This document shows positions 6,704 through 14,749 of a stretch of DNA of 17,290 bases, piece by piece. The position numbers and the translations under genes were made by a program. This stretch comes from Corallococcus sp. CAG:1435 (GTDB lineage Bacteria; Bacillota; Clostridia; Christensenellales; CAG-314). The notes under the pieces were generated by a model, which had not been told where the DNA came from, searched no databases, and saw only the letters and a list, made by a program, of their open reading frames with translations. The stretch's first letter is position 1. Each line of letters begins with the position of its first letter. Location of the stretch: the NCBI GenBank assembly GCA_000433775.1, contig HF998475.1, positions 43,659 to 60,948 on the forward strand, in the 5' to 3' direction.

Positions 6704-6723
6704 GGCGCTTTGGCGCCTTTTTT
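6704..6723 (+). terminator. Riboswitch-controlled intrinsic terminator
   Basis: GGCGC (6704-6708) pairs with GCGCC (6713-6717) around TTTG, followed by six T (6718-6723). Its 5' arm overlaps the GGATGG that can pair with the preQ1 aptamer, so it forms only when the aptamer is folded. It lies 44 nt before the transporter start codon. Confidence 0.88.
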
Positions 6724-6767
6724 GTTTGCGTTTTGCTTCGCTACGGCTGTATTTTGCGGAGGAAAAT

Positions 6768-7544
6768 ATGAAAGAAAAAATCAAATTGGAATTTACTCAA
6801 TTCAAACTGCTTCTGAGAAGCGTGCCAGGGTGGCTTACCGCATTGTTTGTAATGTCGGTGTTTGCAATGAACATCCTTGCAAACAAAAGCATTAGTCTGC
6901 CCGTATCGTGGTTGGCGTTGGACTGCGGAATTATCGTTTCATGGTTTGCCTTTTTAGCGATGGATACCGTTACACGCCGTTTCGGGCCCAAAGGCGCAAC
7001 GCAACTTTCCATTGTTGCAATTTGTTTTAATCTGCTCTTTTGCCTCATCTTCTTTGTGGGTAGCAAAATTGGCGGAATTTGGGGGGAATCTGCCGTTGAG
7101 GGTAGCGAAAACATAATAAACAACGCACTTGACAACACCATCGGAGGCACTTGGTACGTTGTACTTGGCAGCTCCGTTGCTTTTGTTGCGTCGGCAGTAA
7201 TCAACAACTTCACAAACTGGGGCACAGGCAGGCTTTTTCGCAAAAAGTCAGATGGCGCCGTCGCTTACATCGTTACGGCATACGTTTCCACCGCTGTTGC
7301 ACAGTTTGCCGACAACCTCATTTTTGCCCTTATTGTAAGTCTCAATTTTTTCGAATGGACAATATTGCAGTGTGTCACTTGCGCATTAACGGGAATGATT
7401 GCCGAATTGTTGTTTGAAGTTGTGTTTTCCTTTTTAGGGTACAAAATTTGCCAAAAATGGAAAAAGGAAGGGGTAGGAAAAGAATATCTCGACTTTGTGG
7501 CTTCCTCAAAAATTGCCAATGCGGAAATAAAGGCAACGGAATAA
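6768..7544 (+). CDS. VUT/YhhQ-family transporter, probable queuosine-precursor uptake
   Basis: A 258-residue integral membrane protein. Likely membrane segments lie near residues 20-38, 46-66, 79-98, 129-148, 165-191 and 197-224. Polar residues within segments (Asn148/149 region, Gln179, Asp182, Asn183) resemble the conserved core of the VUT family (COG1738, E. coli YhhQ), which imports queuosine precursors such as preQ0, preQ1 or queuine. The N-terminus (about 20 residues) and a lysine/glutamate-rich C-terminal tail are cytoplasmic by the positive-inside rule. The ATG at 6768 has GGAGG seven nt upstream; the frame is open further upstream but would run through the riboswitch. Substrate assignment rests on the preQ1 riboswitch rather than on residues. 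First gene of an operon with the dehydrogenase at 7588. Confidence 0.88.
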   Translation: MKEKIKLEFTQFKLLLRSVPGWLTALFVMSVFAMNILANKSISLPVSWLALDCGIIVSWFAFLAMDTVTRRFGPKGATQLSIVAICFNLLFCLIFFVGSKIGGIWGESAVEGSENIINNALDNTIGGTWYVVLGSSVAFVASAVINNFTNWGTGRLFRKKSDGAVAYIVTAYVSTAVAQFADNLIFALIVSLNFFEWTILQCVTCALTGMIAELLFEVVFSFLGYKICQKWKKEGVGKEYLDFVASSKIANAEIKATE

Positions 7545-7587
7545 ACCGCAGGCACAATGCCGACATGAAGAAAAGGAGTTTTGCTGT

Positions 7588-8235
7588 ATGAAAGTAGTTG
7601 TTACAGGCACAAGCCGTGGAATAGGCAAAGGCATTGCTGAAAAATTTTTGAGAGAGGGACACTGCGTCGTTGGCATAGACGTTTGCCCCGCTACAATTCA
7701 ACAGGAAAATTACACGCACTTTGTTGCCGATATTTTTAGCGGAAATTTACCGGAAATTTTCGATACGCAAATTTTAATCAACAATGCCGGCGTGCAGGAT
7801 TCGCCGGACGACATCGACATAAACTTGAAGGGTACGATTCGTATCACGGAAAAATATGCCTTTCAAAAAAATATAAAAAGCGTACTGTTTGTGGCATCAA
7901 GCAGCGCGCGCACGGGGGCAGAATTTCCACAATATGCCGCAAGCAAGGGCGGTATTGTTGCCTATATGAAAAATGTGGCGTTGCGTATTGCAAAATACGG
8001 CGCAACATCCAACAGTATTTCCCCCGGCGGTGTGCTTACATCCCTTAACGACAGAGTAATAAACAATCCCGACCTTTGGAACAAAATTATGCAGCAAACG
8101 CTTATTCCAAAATGGGCGACTGTGGAAGAAATTGCCGAGTGGGCGTATTTTGTAACGGTAATAAACAAATCTATGACGGCGCAGGACATACTGATTGACA
8201 ACGGAGAGAATGCAAAAGCGGAATTTGTCTGGTAG
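7588..8235 (+). CDS. Short-chain dehydrogenase/reductase, compact, preQ1-operon member
   Basis: A 215-residue Rossmann-fold oxidoreductase, shorter than the usual 240-260 for classical SDRs; the deficit lies mainly between the NNAG block and the catalytic serine, where the usual helix is abbreviated. Seen: TGTSRGIG at 6-13 (cofactor loop), Asp31 at the end of the second strand (suggests NAD rather than NADP), NNAG at 65-68, serines at 104-106, catalytic Tyr116 and Lys120 in YAASK, and SPGG at 145-148. All catalytic residues are present, so it should be active; the substrate is unknown. AAGGAG lies nine nt before the ATG. It is 43 nt after the transporter with no terminator between, so it is transcribed under the same preQ1 riboswitch. 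A role in deazapurine/queuosine salvage is an inference from this context only. Confidence 0.88.
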   Translation: MKVVVTGTSRGIGKGIAEKFLREGHCVVGIDVCPATIQQENYTHFVADIFSGNLPEIFDTQILINNAGVQDSPDDIDINLKGTIRITEKYAFQKNIKSVLFVASSSARTGAEFPQYAASKGGIVAYMKNVALRIAKYGATSNSISPGGVLTSLNDRVINNPDLWNKIMQQTLIPKWATVEEIAEWAYFVTVINKSMTAQDILIDNGENAKAEFVW

Positions 8236-8259
8236 TACTGCTACTTTGCCACTGCCGTT

Positions 8260-8268
8260 TGATATAAT
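8260..8268 (+). promoter_or_regulatory. Candidate extended -10 promoter inside the operon tail
   Basis: TGATATAAT is a full extended -10 element (TG-N-TATAAT) 25 nt after the dehydrogenase stop. No good -35 box is seen at 17 bp. If used, it would make a transcript of about 72 nt ending at the terminator at 8317-8346. Confidence 0.3.
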
Positions 8269-8316
8269 CAGCACAACAACGTATTGAAGAAAAAATTTTC
8301 AAACTTGCAAGATAGA

Positions 8317-8346
8317 AAGGTCTGCACCTCATTTGCAGGCCTTTTT
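8317..8346 (+). terminator. Intrinsic terminator of the preQ1-controlled operon
   Basis: AAGGTCTGCA (8317-8326) pairs over all ten positions (one T-G) with TGCAGGCCTT (8334-8343) around CCTCATT, with T to 8346. It lies 81 nt after the dehydrogenase stop. Confidence 0.9.
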
Positions 8347-8401
8347 GCTTAGCAAACAAAATAGCAATAGCACACTCTTCCTGTTTAACTGTAATAAGAC
8401 A

Positions 8402-8425
8402 ACAAACTAATTTGTATTAGTTTGT
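8402..8425. repeat. Perfect inverted repeat, 10-bp arms
   Basis: ACAAACTAAT (8402-8411) and ATTAGTTTGT (8416-8425) with a 4-nt TTGT loop. No U-run on either side, so it is not a standard terminator; it sits just before the degenerate tandem array. Confidence 0.85.
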
Positions 8426-8487
8426 AGTTCAAAAGTCAAATATAATTTTTGTACTGTTTGTATCCAACGAGTAATTGTACAATGCAA

Positions 8488-8965
8488 CTTCAAACTGTTA
8501 TTGCAGGCTATCACGGGTTAGCACGTCTGCAAGATTAAAATTAAAGTAAAAGCATAAATATTTTTAGTAACTAAAATTTTAGATATGTCGTCTGACAAGC
8601 ACCTTCAAATACTCATTGCAGAATACTGCCTATTAGCGTGTTTTCTACATTAAAATTCAAAATGAAAACAAATAATCTTTTAACTACTTTTATTTTAAGA
8701 TATGTTTTTTACAAAGCATTTTCAAGCAGTCTTTGGAGAATACAACAAATCATCACGTATGCAAATTAAAATTTCATTAAAACATAAAAATTTCGGTACT
8801 ATTCGGCAACTATAATTTCAGTTATTTTACATTAATAAACAACTTCAAATACAGATTGCAAATACACACAAACAGCACACGCACCTTAAAATTCAAAGTG
8901 AATATAAGTAACTTTTTCGATACTTTGTTACAGAACATTTTTTGACAAAGCGAAAAACAGTTGTT
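8488..8965. repeat. Degenerate tandem array, four units of about 117 bp
   Basis: Units begin at about 8488, 8603, 8720 and 8843 (spacings 115, 117 and 123). Each opens with a CTTCAAA-like block, then ATTGCA or a relative, then an AGCACGT/AGCGTGT-type block, then ATTAAAATT or TAAAATTC. Most units close with an AACTA block followed by GATATGT/ACAAAGC-like sequence. Units are clearly related but diverged. A weaker fifth unit may follow to about 9060 (AGCGCACCGC, then AAATCAACGTG). No reading frame is conserved through the units. Confidence 0.6.
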
Positions 8966-9180
8966 TGAAATAAGACAAACCAATGAACCGCAATACAAAG
9001 CGCACCGCCACGTCATCAAATCAACGTGTGTGCAAGTAACGCAAAACATACATTAAATTGCGTGACACACAACTAAAATTTCCACGATATAACATATTTT
9101 ATTTTTAATGCCGATGCATGCCTTATGACAAATTTTTGTTGTTTGGGAAAATACCTATTCTTTTGTGTCAAAATACGCAA

Positions 9181-9206
9181 TTATGACAGTCATAGTATTT
9201 TACGAA
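9181..9206 (+). repeat. Dispersed intergenic motif, copy B
   Basis: TTATGACAGTCATAGTATTT, nearly the same as copy C at 15789. Here the core ATGAC-a-GTCAT is a perfect odd palindrome. Confidence 0.5.
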
Positions 9207-9276
9207 TAAACCTTTTCTGACGTAATCTGCTTGATTTATGTCATAATTGCATTAAATTTAAGTAAGTAACTTACAA

Positions 9277-9311
9277 AAAAAGTAACTCCCGATTTTCGGG
9301 AGTTACTTTTT
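9277..9311. terminator. Strong bidirectional terminator after parC
   Basis: AAAAAGTAACTCCCG (9277-9291) and CGGGAGTTACTTTTT (9297-9311) form a perfect 15-bp stem with a 5-nt loop. There are T-runs on both strands, so it can stop transcription either way. It lies 43 nt after the parC stop. Confidence 0.95.
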
Positions 9312-9353
9312 GTTTTATTGAATTCAATCAGGTAAAGCATTGATTTTTGAAAC

Positions 9354-11837
9354 TTAATCTTTGGCTTCCGTCTTGAAACGAAGAACCTTTTCCACCACTA
9401 TTCCGCCACGCTTTCCTTTTGGCAATTTGCCTTTATTGTTTTTGTTTTCAACGGAAACATCGTTGACGTCGACAACATAGGTGTTTGCTCTGTCAAAAAT
9501 AGCAATCTGGTAGTTTTGCCCGTTTACGTAACTTGCAAATACCACGCTTGAACCGTTTTGTCCAAACTCGATACCCTTTGCGCCTTTGCAATTGCGAGCG
9601 TGACGTGTTATCTCCGTCACGGGCAAACGTTTCATGAATCCCTTGTCGGTAACAAGCAACATTTCGCCACTGTCTTTTTTCACCTGTCCTGCAAATACAA
9701 CGTATTCGCCGTCGGCAAGGTTGATGCAGTGTACGCCGCCGGCAATCCTGCCCTGCACGGGGATTTCCGACACATCGAAGCGTGTGCAACCGCCTCGGTT
9801 GGTAACATAGAAGATTTCCGTACCTTCCTGCACAACTTCCACTTTGAAAACTTCATCGCCCTCCTTGCCTTTGTAGCCTTGGAAGGAAGATTTCAATAGC
9901 TGATATTCGCTCCACGGAGAACGCTTTATCATGCCCTGTCGTGTGTAGGTGAGAACTTCACCGCTTGGCACGCCCTCATTGTCCAAAATGAACATCGCAA
10001 CTGGAGTTTCTCCCATCACCGCTTCGGGGAAAATTTGCGAAAGCACAACGCCCTTGTCACGGAAGCGCACTTCGGGCAATTGACCTACATTTGTTTTGAA
10101 ACAGTTTCCGTAGTTTGAGAAAAACATCACTTTGGAATCCGTTTTGCATTCCGTTGCACTTGTGAGAATTTCTCCCGAGCCGCACGTCAGAACGTCTTTA
10201 TTGGAAAGATTGAAGTTTTTGACGGGAATACGCTTGATAGTGTAGTCGGAAGCCAACGCCACCACCACGCTTTCCACCGGCTTTTCGTCGTCTTCGCTGG
10301 GAACGACAATGCTGTTTTCGTCTTTGGAAAGTTCCGACTTGCGTGCAAATTTGAAATTGCGTTTCAAAGAGGAAAGTTCCGTTTTGATCAGTTCCATTTG
10401 TTCACGCTTACTGTTGATTATCACGGTAAGGCGGTTGATTGTGCGTTCCAACTCCTGCAATTCCAGCACCAACTTGTTTACTTCCAACTTTGTGATGCGT
10501 GCAAGACGCAAGTCCAAAATCGCCTGCGCCTGCTTGTCGGAAAGGTCAAAGGCTTCACGCAACTTTGTTTTGGCGTCGGACGTTGAAGATGCGTTTTTTA
10601 TTATCTTTATTACTTCGTCAATATTCTGTACGGCAATTACAAGACCTTTTAAAATGTGTTCCCTTTCCTTAGCCTCGTTAAGTTCAAACTTGCTGCGACG
10701 CAAAATAACGTCTCGTTGGTAATTGACGTAGTAGGCAATTATGTCCAAAAGCCCCATTTGTTGCGGTTTGCCGTCGGCAATTGCCACCATGTTGATGCCG
10801 TAACTGACCTGCAACTGCGAGTATTTGAGCAAAGCGGCAATCATTTTTTTAACGTCGCAGTCTTTGCGCAATTTAATTACGGCACGCATTCCCTCTTTGT
10901 CGCTTTCGTCCACAATTTCCGATATGCCTTGGAACAGATCTTTTTTCTCGTCCTTCAAAGCGCCGATTTTTATCAGCATATCCGCTTTGTTTACGCCGTA
11001 GGGAATTTCCGTGATTACAATGTTTTTTCTGTCGCCGTTGGCAACCTCTATGTGCATTTTGGCACGCAAAATAATTTTTCCCTTGCCTGTTTCGTATGCC
11101 TGTTTCAGTCCCTCTCCGGGAATCACGTACCCTCCCGTGGGAAAATCCGGTCCCTTGATGATTTTCATCATATTGGAAAGGCTGATGTTTTTGTTTTCAA
11201 TGAAGGCTATTGTGCCTTCGATAACTTCGCCGAAATTGTGAGGCGGAATGTTCGTGGCAAGCCCCACGGCAATGCCCGTTGCGCCGTTAACCAACAAATT
11301 GGGGAAGCGTCCCGGCAACATGTCCGGTTCTTTGGTTGTGTCGTCAAAGTTGCGTGACCAACGCACGGTGTCCTTGTCGATATCTCGCAGCAACTCCAAA
11401 GCGGCAGGTGAAAGTTTCGCCTCGGTGTAGCGCATTGCTGCGGCGCTGTCACCGTCGATATTGCCGAAATTTCCTTGCCCGATAATGAGAGGCGCGTTCA
11501 TGGAAAAATCTTGCGCCATACGCACCATTGCGTCATAAATGGAGGAATCTCCGTGAGGGTGATAACGTCCCATGCAATCGCCGACAATGCGGGCGGATTT
11601 ACGTGTGGGCTTGTCGGGCGTATTGCCCTGTTCGTACATAGAATACAAAATGCGCCTTTGCACAGGTTTTAATCCGTCTTCCACACGTGGCAAGGCACGG
11701 TCCAAAATTACATGTTCGGCGTAGGGCATCATGGATTCGTGCATGACAAGTTCCATCGGCTTGGTTATCAACTTGCTGCCGTCCTCCATTTTTTCCACTT
11801 CGCTGTGTTCCAAATCAAAAATATCCATTTGTTTCAT
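9354..11837 (-). CDS. parC: Type IIA topoisomerase subunit A, probably topoisomerase IV ParC
   Basis: A protein of about 827 residues that carries the DNA-cleaving subunit of a type IIA topoisomerase. Numbering from the upstream ATG at 11843: winged-helix region with the quinolone-determining block [15 protein letters not shown], where Ser100 and Asp104 are the drug-sensitive type residues; catalytic Tyr139 in [23 protein letters not shown] at 122-136; tower and coiled-coil regions to about 490; then a C-terminal beta-pinwheel. The canonical GyrA box (QRRGGKG-like) is absent; the equivalent position reads RNCKGAKGI. That favours a decatenating topoisomerase IV over gyrase, though a second GyrA-like paralogue is possible. 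The start is taken at 11837, nine nt after GGAG; the ATG at 11843 is only three nt from it. It starts about 16 nt after the parE stop. Confidence 0.9.
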   Translation of the reverse strand: MKQMDIFDLEHSEVEKMEDGSKLITKPMELVMHESMMPYAEHVILDRALPRVEDGLKPVQRRILYSMYEQGNTPDKPTRKSARIVGDCMGRYHPHGDSSIYDAMVRMAQDFSMNAPLIIGQGNFGNIDGDSAAAMRYTEAKLSPAALELLRDIDKDTVRWSRNFDDTTKEPDMLPGRFPNLLVNGATGIAVGLATNIPPHNFGEVIEGTIAFIENKNISLSNMMKIIKGPDFPTGGYVIPGEGLKQAYETGKGKIILRAKMHIEVANGDRKNIVITEIPYGVNKADMLIKIGALKDEKKDLFQGISEIVDESDKEGMRAVIKLRKDCDVKKMIAALLKYSQLQVSYGINMVAIADGKPQQMGLLDIIAYYVNYQRDVILRRSKFELNEAKEREHILKGLVIAVQNIDEVIKIIKNASSTSDAKTKLREAFDLSDKQAQAILDLRLARITKLEVNKLVLELQELERTINRLTVIINSKREQMELIKTELSSLKRNFKFARKSELSKDENSIVVPSEDDEKPVESVVVALASDYTIKRIPVKNFNLSNKDVLTCGSGEILTSATECKTDSKVMFFSNYGNCFKTNVGQLPEVRFRDKGVVLSQIFPEAVMGETPVAMFILDNEGVPSGEVLTYTRQGMIKRSPWSEYQLLKSSFQGYKGKEGDEVFKVEVVQEGTEIFYVTNRGGCTRFDVSEIPVQGRIAGGVHCINLADGEYVVFAGQVKKDSGEMLLVTDKGFMKRLPVTEITRHARNCKGAKGIEFGQNGSSVVFASYVNGQNYQIAIFDRANTYVVDVNDVSVENKNNKGKLPKGKRGGIVVEKVLRFKTEAKD

Positions 11838-11853
11838 TTGCATTCACTCCGTT

Positions 11854-13815
11854 TTACACGAGTTCGTCAAAGACGCTGTCTTTATCTTGGTTGAAATCGG
11901 CGTTTTCCGTGATGTACGCTTTGCGTGCGTCAATCTGGTCGCCCATGAGAGTCGTTACCATGCGTTCCGCCTCGGAAACGTTTTCTATTGTAACACGCAT
12001 AAGCGTGCGTGTGGCGGGATTCATAGTTGTTTCCCACAACTGTTCGGCGTTCATCTCGCCCAAACCTTTGTACCGCTGCAATTCGTAGCCCCTTCCGAAA
12101 TCCTGCACTATTTCCTGCAATTCGTAATCGTCGTAGGCGTAACGAACTTTGTCCTTTTTGGACAGCTTGTACAAAGGCGGCATGCCGATGTAGACGTGCC
12201 CTTCGGTAATAAGCGGTTTCATGTAGCGGAAGAAAAAGGTCAGCAAAATCGCTCTGATGTGAGCGCCGTCCTGGTCGGCATCTGACAAGATAATAATTTT
12301 GTCGTACTTCAGGTCGTTTATGTCGAAGTCTTCTTCGCCTATGCCGGTATCCAAAGCGGAAATCAGCGAACGAATTTCCTCGTTGGCAAGAACCTGATCG
12401 ATACGCTTGCGTTCGGCGTTAAGCGGTTTGCCACGCAAAGGCAATATCGCCTGAAAACGACGGTTGCGAGCCTGCTTTGCCGAGCCTCCTGCGGAATCGC
12501 CTTCTACAATGAAGAGTTCGTTTTTAGAAGCGTCTCTTCCCGTACAACTTGCAAGTTTTCCTATCAGAGTGGAATTGAAAATACTGTTTTTCTGTCGGGT
12601 GACCTCTTTGGCTTTTTTTGCCGCTTCACGCACTTTTGCCGAGGCAATGGATTTTTTAATTATCACTTCCGCCGTTTTGGCGTTGGAATTCAACAGTTTT
12701 GTGAGGCCTTCCGTTGCCAACGCTTCGCAGGCAATACGTGCTTCCACATTGCCCAACTTGGTTTTTGTTTGTCCTTCAAACTGCACGTTTGCCATTTTGA
12801 CGGACATTACAAGCGTTATTCCTTCTCGAAAATCTTCCCCCAAAAGATTGTCGTCTTTGGCTTTAAGAAATCCGTTGTTGCGAGCGTAGTCGTTGAAAAC
12901 TTTTGTCATTGCGGTTTTTACGCCCGTTTCGTGCATACCGCCCTCGCCCGTAGGAATGTTGTTTACATATGAAATGAAATTTTCCGTGTAGTTGGATGTG
13001 TACTGAAAGGCGAATTCCAACTGCAACGTTTCGTTTTGCCCCGCCCAATACAGCGGACTGATGTGAAGAGGCGCTTTGTTTTCGTTGAGATACAACACGA
13101 AATCTTTCAGCCCCCCGTCATAGCAAAAAGTTTCCTGAACGTTGTTGCCGTCCTCATCGTCGTTGCGCTCGTCGGTAAGCACAAAAGTGATGCCTTTGTT
13201 GAGAAACGCCAATTCCCTGATGCGCTCGCTGACGGTGCGGTAATCCATACGCACATTTTTGAAAACTCTGCTGTCGGCAAGAAAAGTTATTTGAGAACCG
13301 TGTTTATCCGTCTTGCCCACTTCGTGCAAACTGTCTTTGGGAACACCGCTCAATATCTTTCCGTTTTCCGTTTCGGGACTGTGAAAATGTTGCTCGTAGA
13401 TGGTGCCGTTTTTGCACACACGAACGGTAAGCCATTCCGAAAGTGCGTTTGTAACGCTGGCGCCTACTCCGTGAAGACCTCCCGAAAATGCGTAATTTTC
13501 ATTGTTGAACTTTCCGCCTGCGTGAAGTTGCGTAAACACCACTTCGACGCCGGAAATTTTCAGTTGAGGATGGATATCCACGGGAATACCACGTCCGTTG
13601 TCGGTAACGGTGACGCTGTTGTCTTTGTGAAGAACAATTTCTATCCTGTCGGCATATCCGTTTGCTGCCTCGTCTACTGCATTGTCTACAATTTCCCACA
13701 GCAGATGATGCAATCCCTTTACACCCGTCGTACCGATGTACATTCCCGGACGCATACGGACGGCGTCGAGCCCTTCCAACACCTGTATGTCTTTTGCTTC
13801 GTATGTCTTACTCAC
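11854..13815 (-). CDS. parE: Type IIA topoisomerase subunit B, probably topoisomerase IV ParE
   Basis: A 653-residue ATPase subunit, the length of Gram-positive ParE. Seen: GHKL ATP-binding motifs EIVDNAVDEA (about 41-50, catalytic Glu and Mg-binding Asn), DNGRGIP (72-78) and GGLHGVGAS (112-120); the QTKTKLGN block around 349-356; and the TOPRIM motifs EGDSAGG (438-444) and DADQD (512-516), and the C-terminal block YKGLGEMNAEQLWETT. QARNR replaces the common QGRDR after EGDSAGGSAK. Some TOPRIM segments (ISALDTGIG) read more like GyrB, so the ParE label rests on length and on its partner lacking a GyrA box. The start is the GTG at 13815, with GGAGG eight nt upstream; the upstream frame extension has no homology. 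The promoter is at 13930-13958, with a structured leader between. Confidence 0.9.
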   Translation of the reverse strand: MSKTYEAKDIQVLEGLDAVRMRPGMYIGTTGVKGLHHLLWEIVDNAVDEAANGYADRIEIVLHKDNSVTVTDNGRGIPVDIHPQLKISGVEVVFTQLHAGGKFNNENYAFSGGLHGVGASVTNALSEWLTVRVCKNGTIYEQHFHSPETENGKILSGVPKDSLHEVGKTDKHGSQITFLADSRVFKNVRMDYRTVSERIRELAFLNKGITFVLTDERNDDEDGNNVQETFCYDGGLKDFVLYLNENKAPLHISPLYWAGQNETLQLEFAFQYTSNYTENFISYVNNIPTGEGGMHETGVKTAMTKVFNDYARNNGFLKAKDDNLLGEDFREGITLVMSVKMANVQFEGQTKTKLGNVEARIACEALATEGLTKLLNSNAKTAEVIIKKSIASAKVREAAKKAKEVTRQKNSIFNSTLIGKLASCTGRDASKNELFIVEGDSAGGSAKQARNRRFQAILPLRGKPLNAERKRIDQVLANEEIRSLISALDTGIGEEDFDINDLKYDKIIILSDADQDGAHIRAILLTFFFRYMKPLITEGHVYIGMPPLYKLSKKDKVRYAYDDYELQEIVQDFGRGYELQRYKGLGEMNAEQLWETTMNPATRTLMRVTIENVSEAERMVTTLMGDQIDARKAYITENADFNQDKDSVFDELV

Positions 13816-13860
13816 TGGTTTTTCCTCCAAAGTATGCTGAATCCTTCTACACAGTAAAAT

Positions 13861-13912
13861 ACCCGACATCCGTTGCCCAAAACAAAGTGATTATGCCCAC
13901 GGCATATCGGGT
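13861..13912 (-). promoter_or_regulatory. Structured 5' leader of the parE-parC operon
   Basis: On the minus strand, ACCCGA (13907-13912) pairs with TCGGGT (13861-13866), closing a domain. Directly next to the outer stem is a perfect hairpin TATGCC-GTG-GGCATA (13892-13906). A competing pairing of CCGT with ACGG inside the same domain would exclude that hairpin. Only a weak U-tract (ATTTTA) follows, so attenuation is possible but unproven. No known riboswitch class is recognised. Confidence 0.4.
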
Positions 13913-13929
13913 TTGACCTCTTTTGTTTT

Positions 13930-13958
13930 ATTATACCATAATATATATTATAAATCAA
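13930..13958 (-). promoter_or_regulatory. Promoter of parE-parC
   Basis: On the minus strand, TTGATT (13953-13958) and a perfect TATAAT (13930-13935) are 17 bp apart. This predicts a leader of about 110 nt before the parE GTG. Confidence 0.75.
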
Positions 13959-14196
13959 TAGTTTATTTTATATTTATTCACCTCTTTTACAGGTCAACGC
14001 CCGAAAAATTGTAAATGTATATTTTTTATGCATATACATTTGATTTTTTGCATAATTATACAGAATATGTGAAGTTATCGAAAAAAAATGAAAAATAATT
14101 TGCAAAATAAATCGGGAAAACCCCTACTTTCAACTGCAAAGTTCGATACCTTCGTACACACTGCAAGGCAAACCGCACTTCGCAAGTGCTAACGAC

Positions 14197-14308
14197 AGCG
14201 AGTGTTGAAGTCCGTAGCAAAAAAAATGTTTTGCAGTGAGTAGTTGTCGATCAGCGAGCGTTGAAAAGCATTGAAAAAAATGTTAGTAGTAAGTAGTTGT
14301 CGAAAAAC
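14197..14308. repeat. Tandem duplication of a 56-bp unit
   Basis: Two diverged copies start with AGCGAGTGTTGAA (14197) and AGCGAGCGTTGAA (14253). Each continues through an A-run, ATGTT and AGTAGTTGTCGA. No reading frame uses them. Confidence 0.75.
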
Positions 14309-14550
14309 AAAAAGTTTGAAATACGCAAAATTAAACATGTAAAACCGTGTGACTATGCCAAGCCTTCAATGCCTTGATTGCAGGCATTCAAACGGTTATT
14401 GCAATGTATCTATTTGTTTTGATGTACAACTTATAAATCCTATTTGCAAATGCGTTTTACGCTTGCACATTCCCACATGTCTGACAAGCAACATAAATTG
14501 TTGCCGAATTAACCTTTACCTCAAATAAGTGTTGTAATTTATTGAAACAT

Positions 14551-14580
14551 AACGTCTGTATTTTGCCGAATTCTATTGTA
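14551..14580 (+). repeat. Dispersed intergenic motif, copy D, shortened
   Basis: GTCTGTA joined directly to TTTTGCCGAATTCTATTGTA. It looks like copy A with about 20 nt missing from the middle. Confidence 0.35.
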
Positions 14581-14690
14581 AACACCGCAAATCGATTTTT
14601 TGCTGGCATTTCAGACAAACTGTTACGTCGCAACGGAATCGCCGTCCTATTAGTATGGTAATTGTATTATTCACTGTGCGGTGAGCAAAC

Positions 14691-14720
14691 AAAAAATCGC
14701 CTGCCACGCAGACGATTTTT
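14691..14720 (-). terminator. Intrinsic terminator of the alpha/beta hydrolase gene
   Basis: Twelve-bp stem with one G-T pair, AAAATCGCCTGC (14693-14704) with GCAGACGATTTT (14708-14719), loop CAC, flanked by A- and T-runs so that it could act on either strand. It lies about 30 nt after the hydrolase stop at 14750. Confidence 0.9.
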
Positions 14721-14749
14721 GCAAATACAAAGCCTTTGTTACAACGCCG

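Larger units (their letters stand above)
8347..9276. other. 930-bp gene-free region between two convergent operons
   Basis: Bounded by the terminators of the preQ1-controlled operon and of the topoisomerase operon. It contains the inverted repeat at 8402-8425, the tandem array from 8488, a copy of a dispersed motif at 9181-9206, and the short odd palindrome GTAAGTAACTTAC at 9262-9274. A 75-codon minus-strand frame at 8822-9049 lies across the array and has no ribosome-binding site or recognisable motif. Confidence 0.6.
13959..14690. other. AT-rich gene-free gap upstream of parE
   Basis: No supported gene on either strand. It contains the inverted repeat AAATGTATA/TATACATTT (14013-14041), a 56-bp tandem duplication (14197-14308), and a shortened copy of a dispersed motif at 14551-14580. 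Confidence 0.6.

Noticed and set aside
8822..9049. 75-codon minus-strand frame in the gap before parC
   Set aside because: No ribosome-binding site, no recognisable motif, and the frame is not kept in the other repeat units.
8488..9060. Possible CRISPR array
   Set aside because: Units are long (about 117 bp) and diverged throughout, with no short identical repeats, no uniform spacers and no cas genes nearby.
10656..11357. 233-codon plus-strand open frame
   Set aside because: Antisense shadow of the topoisomerase A subunit; no family features.
13036..13857. 273-codon plus-strand open frame
   Set aside because: Antisense shadow of parE; cysteine- and phenylalanine-rich like the other shadows.
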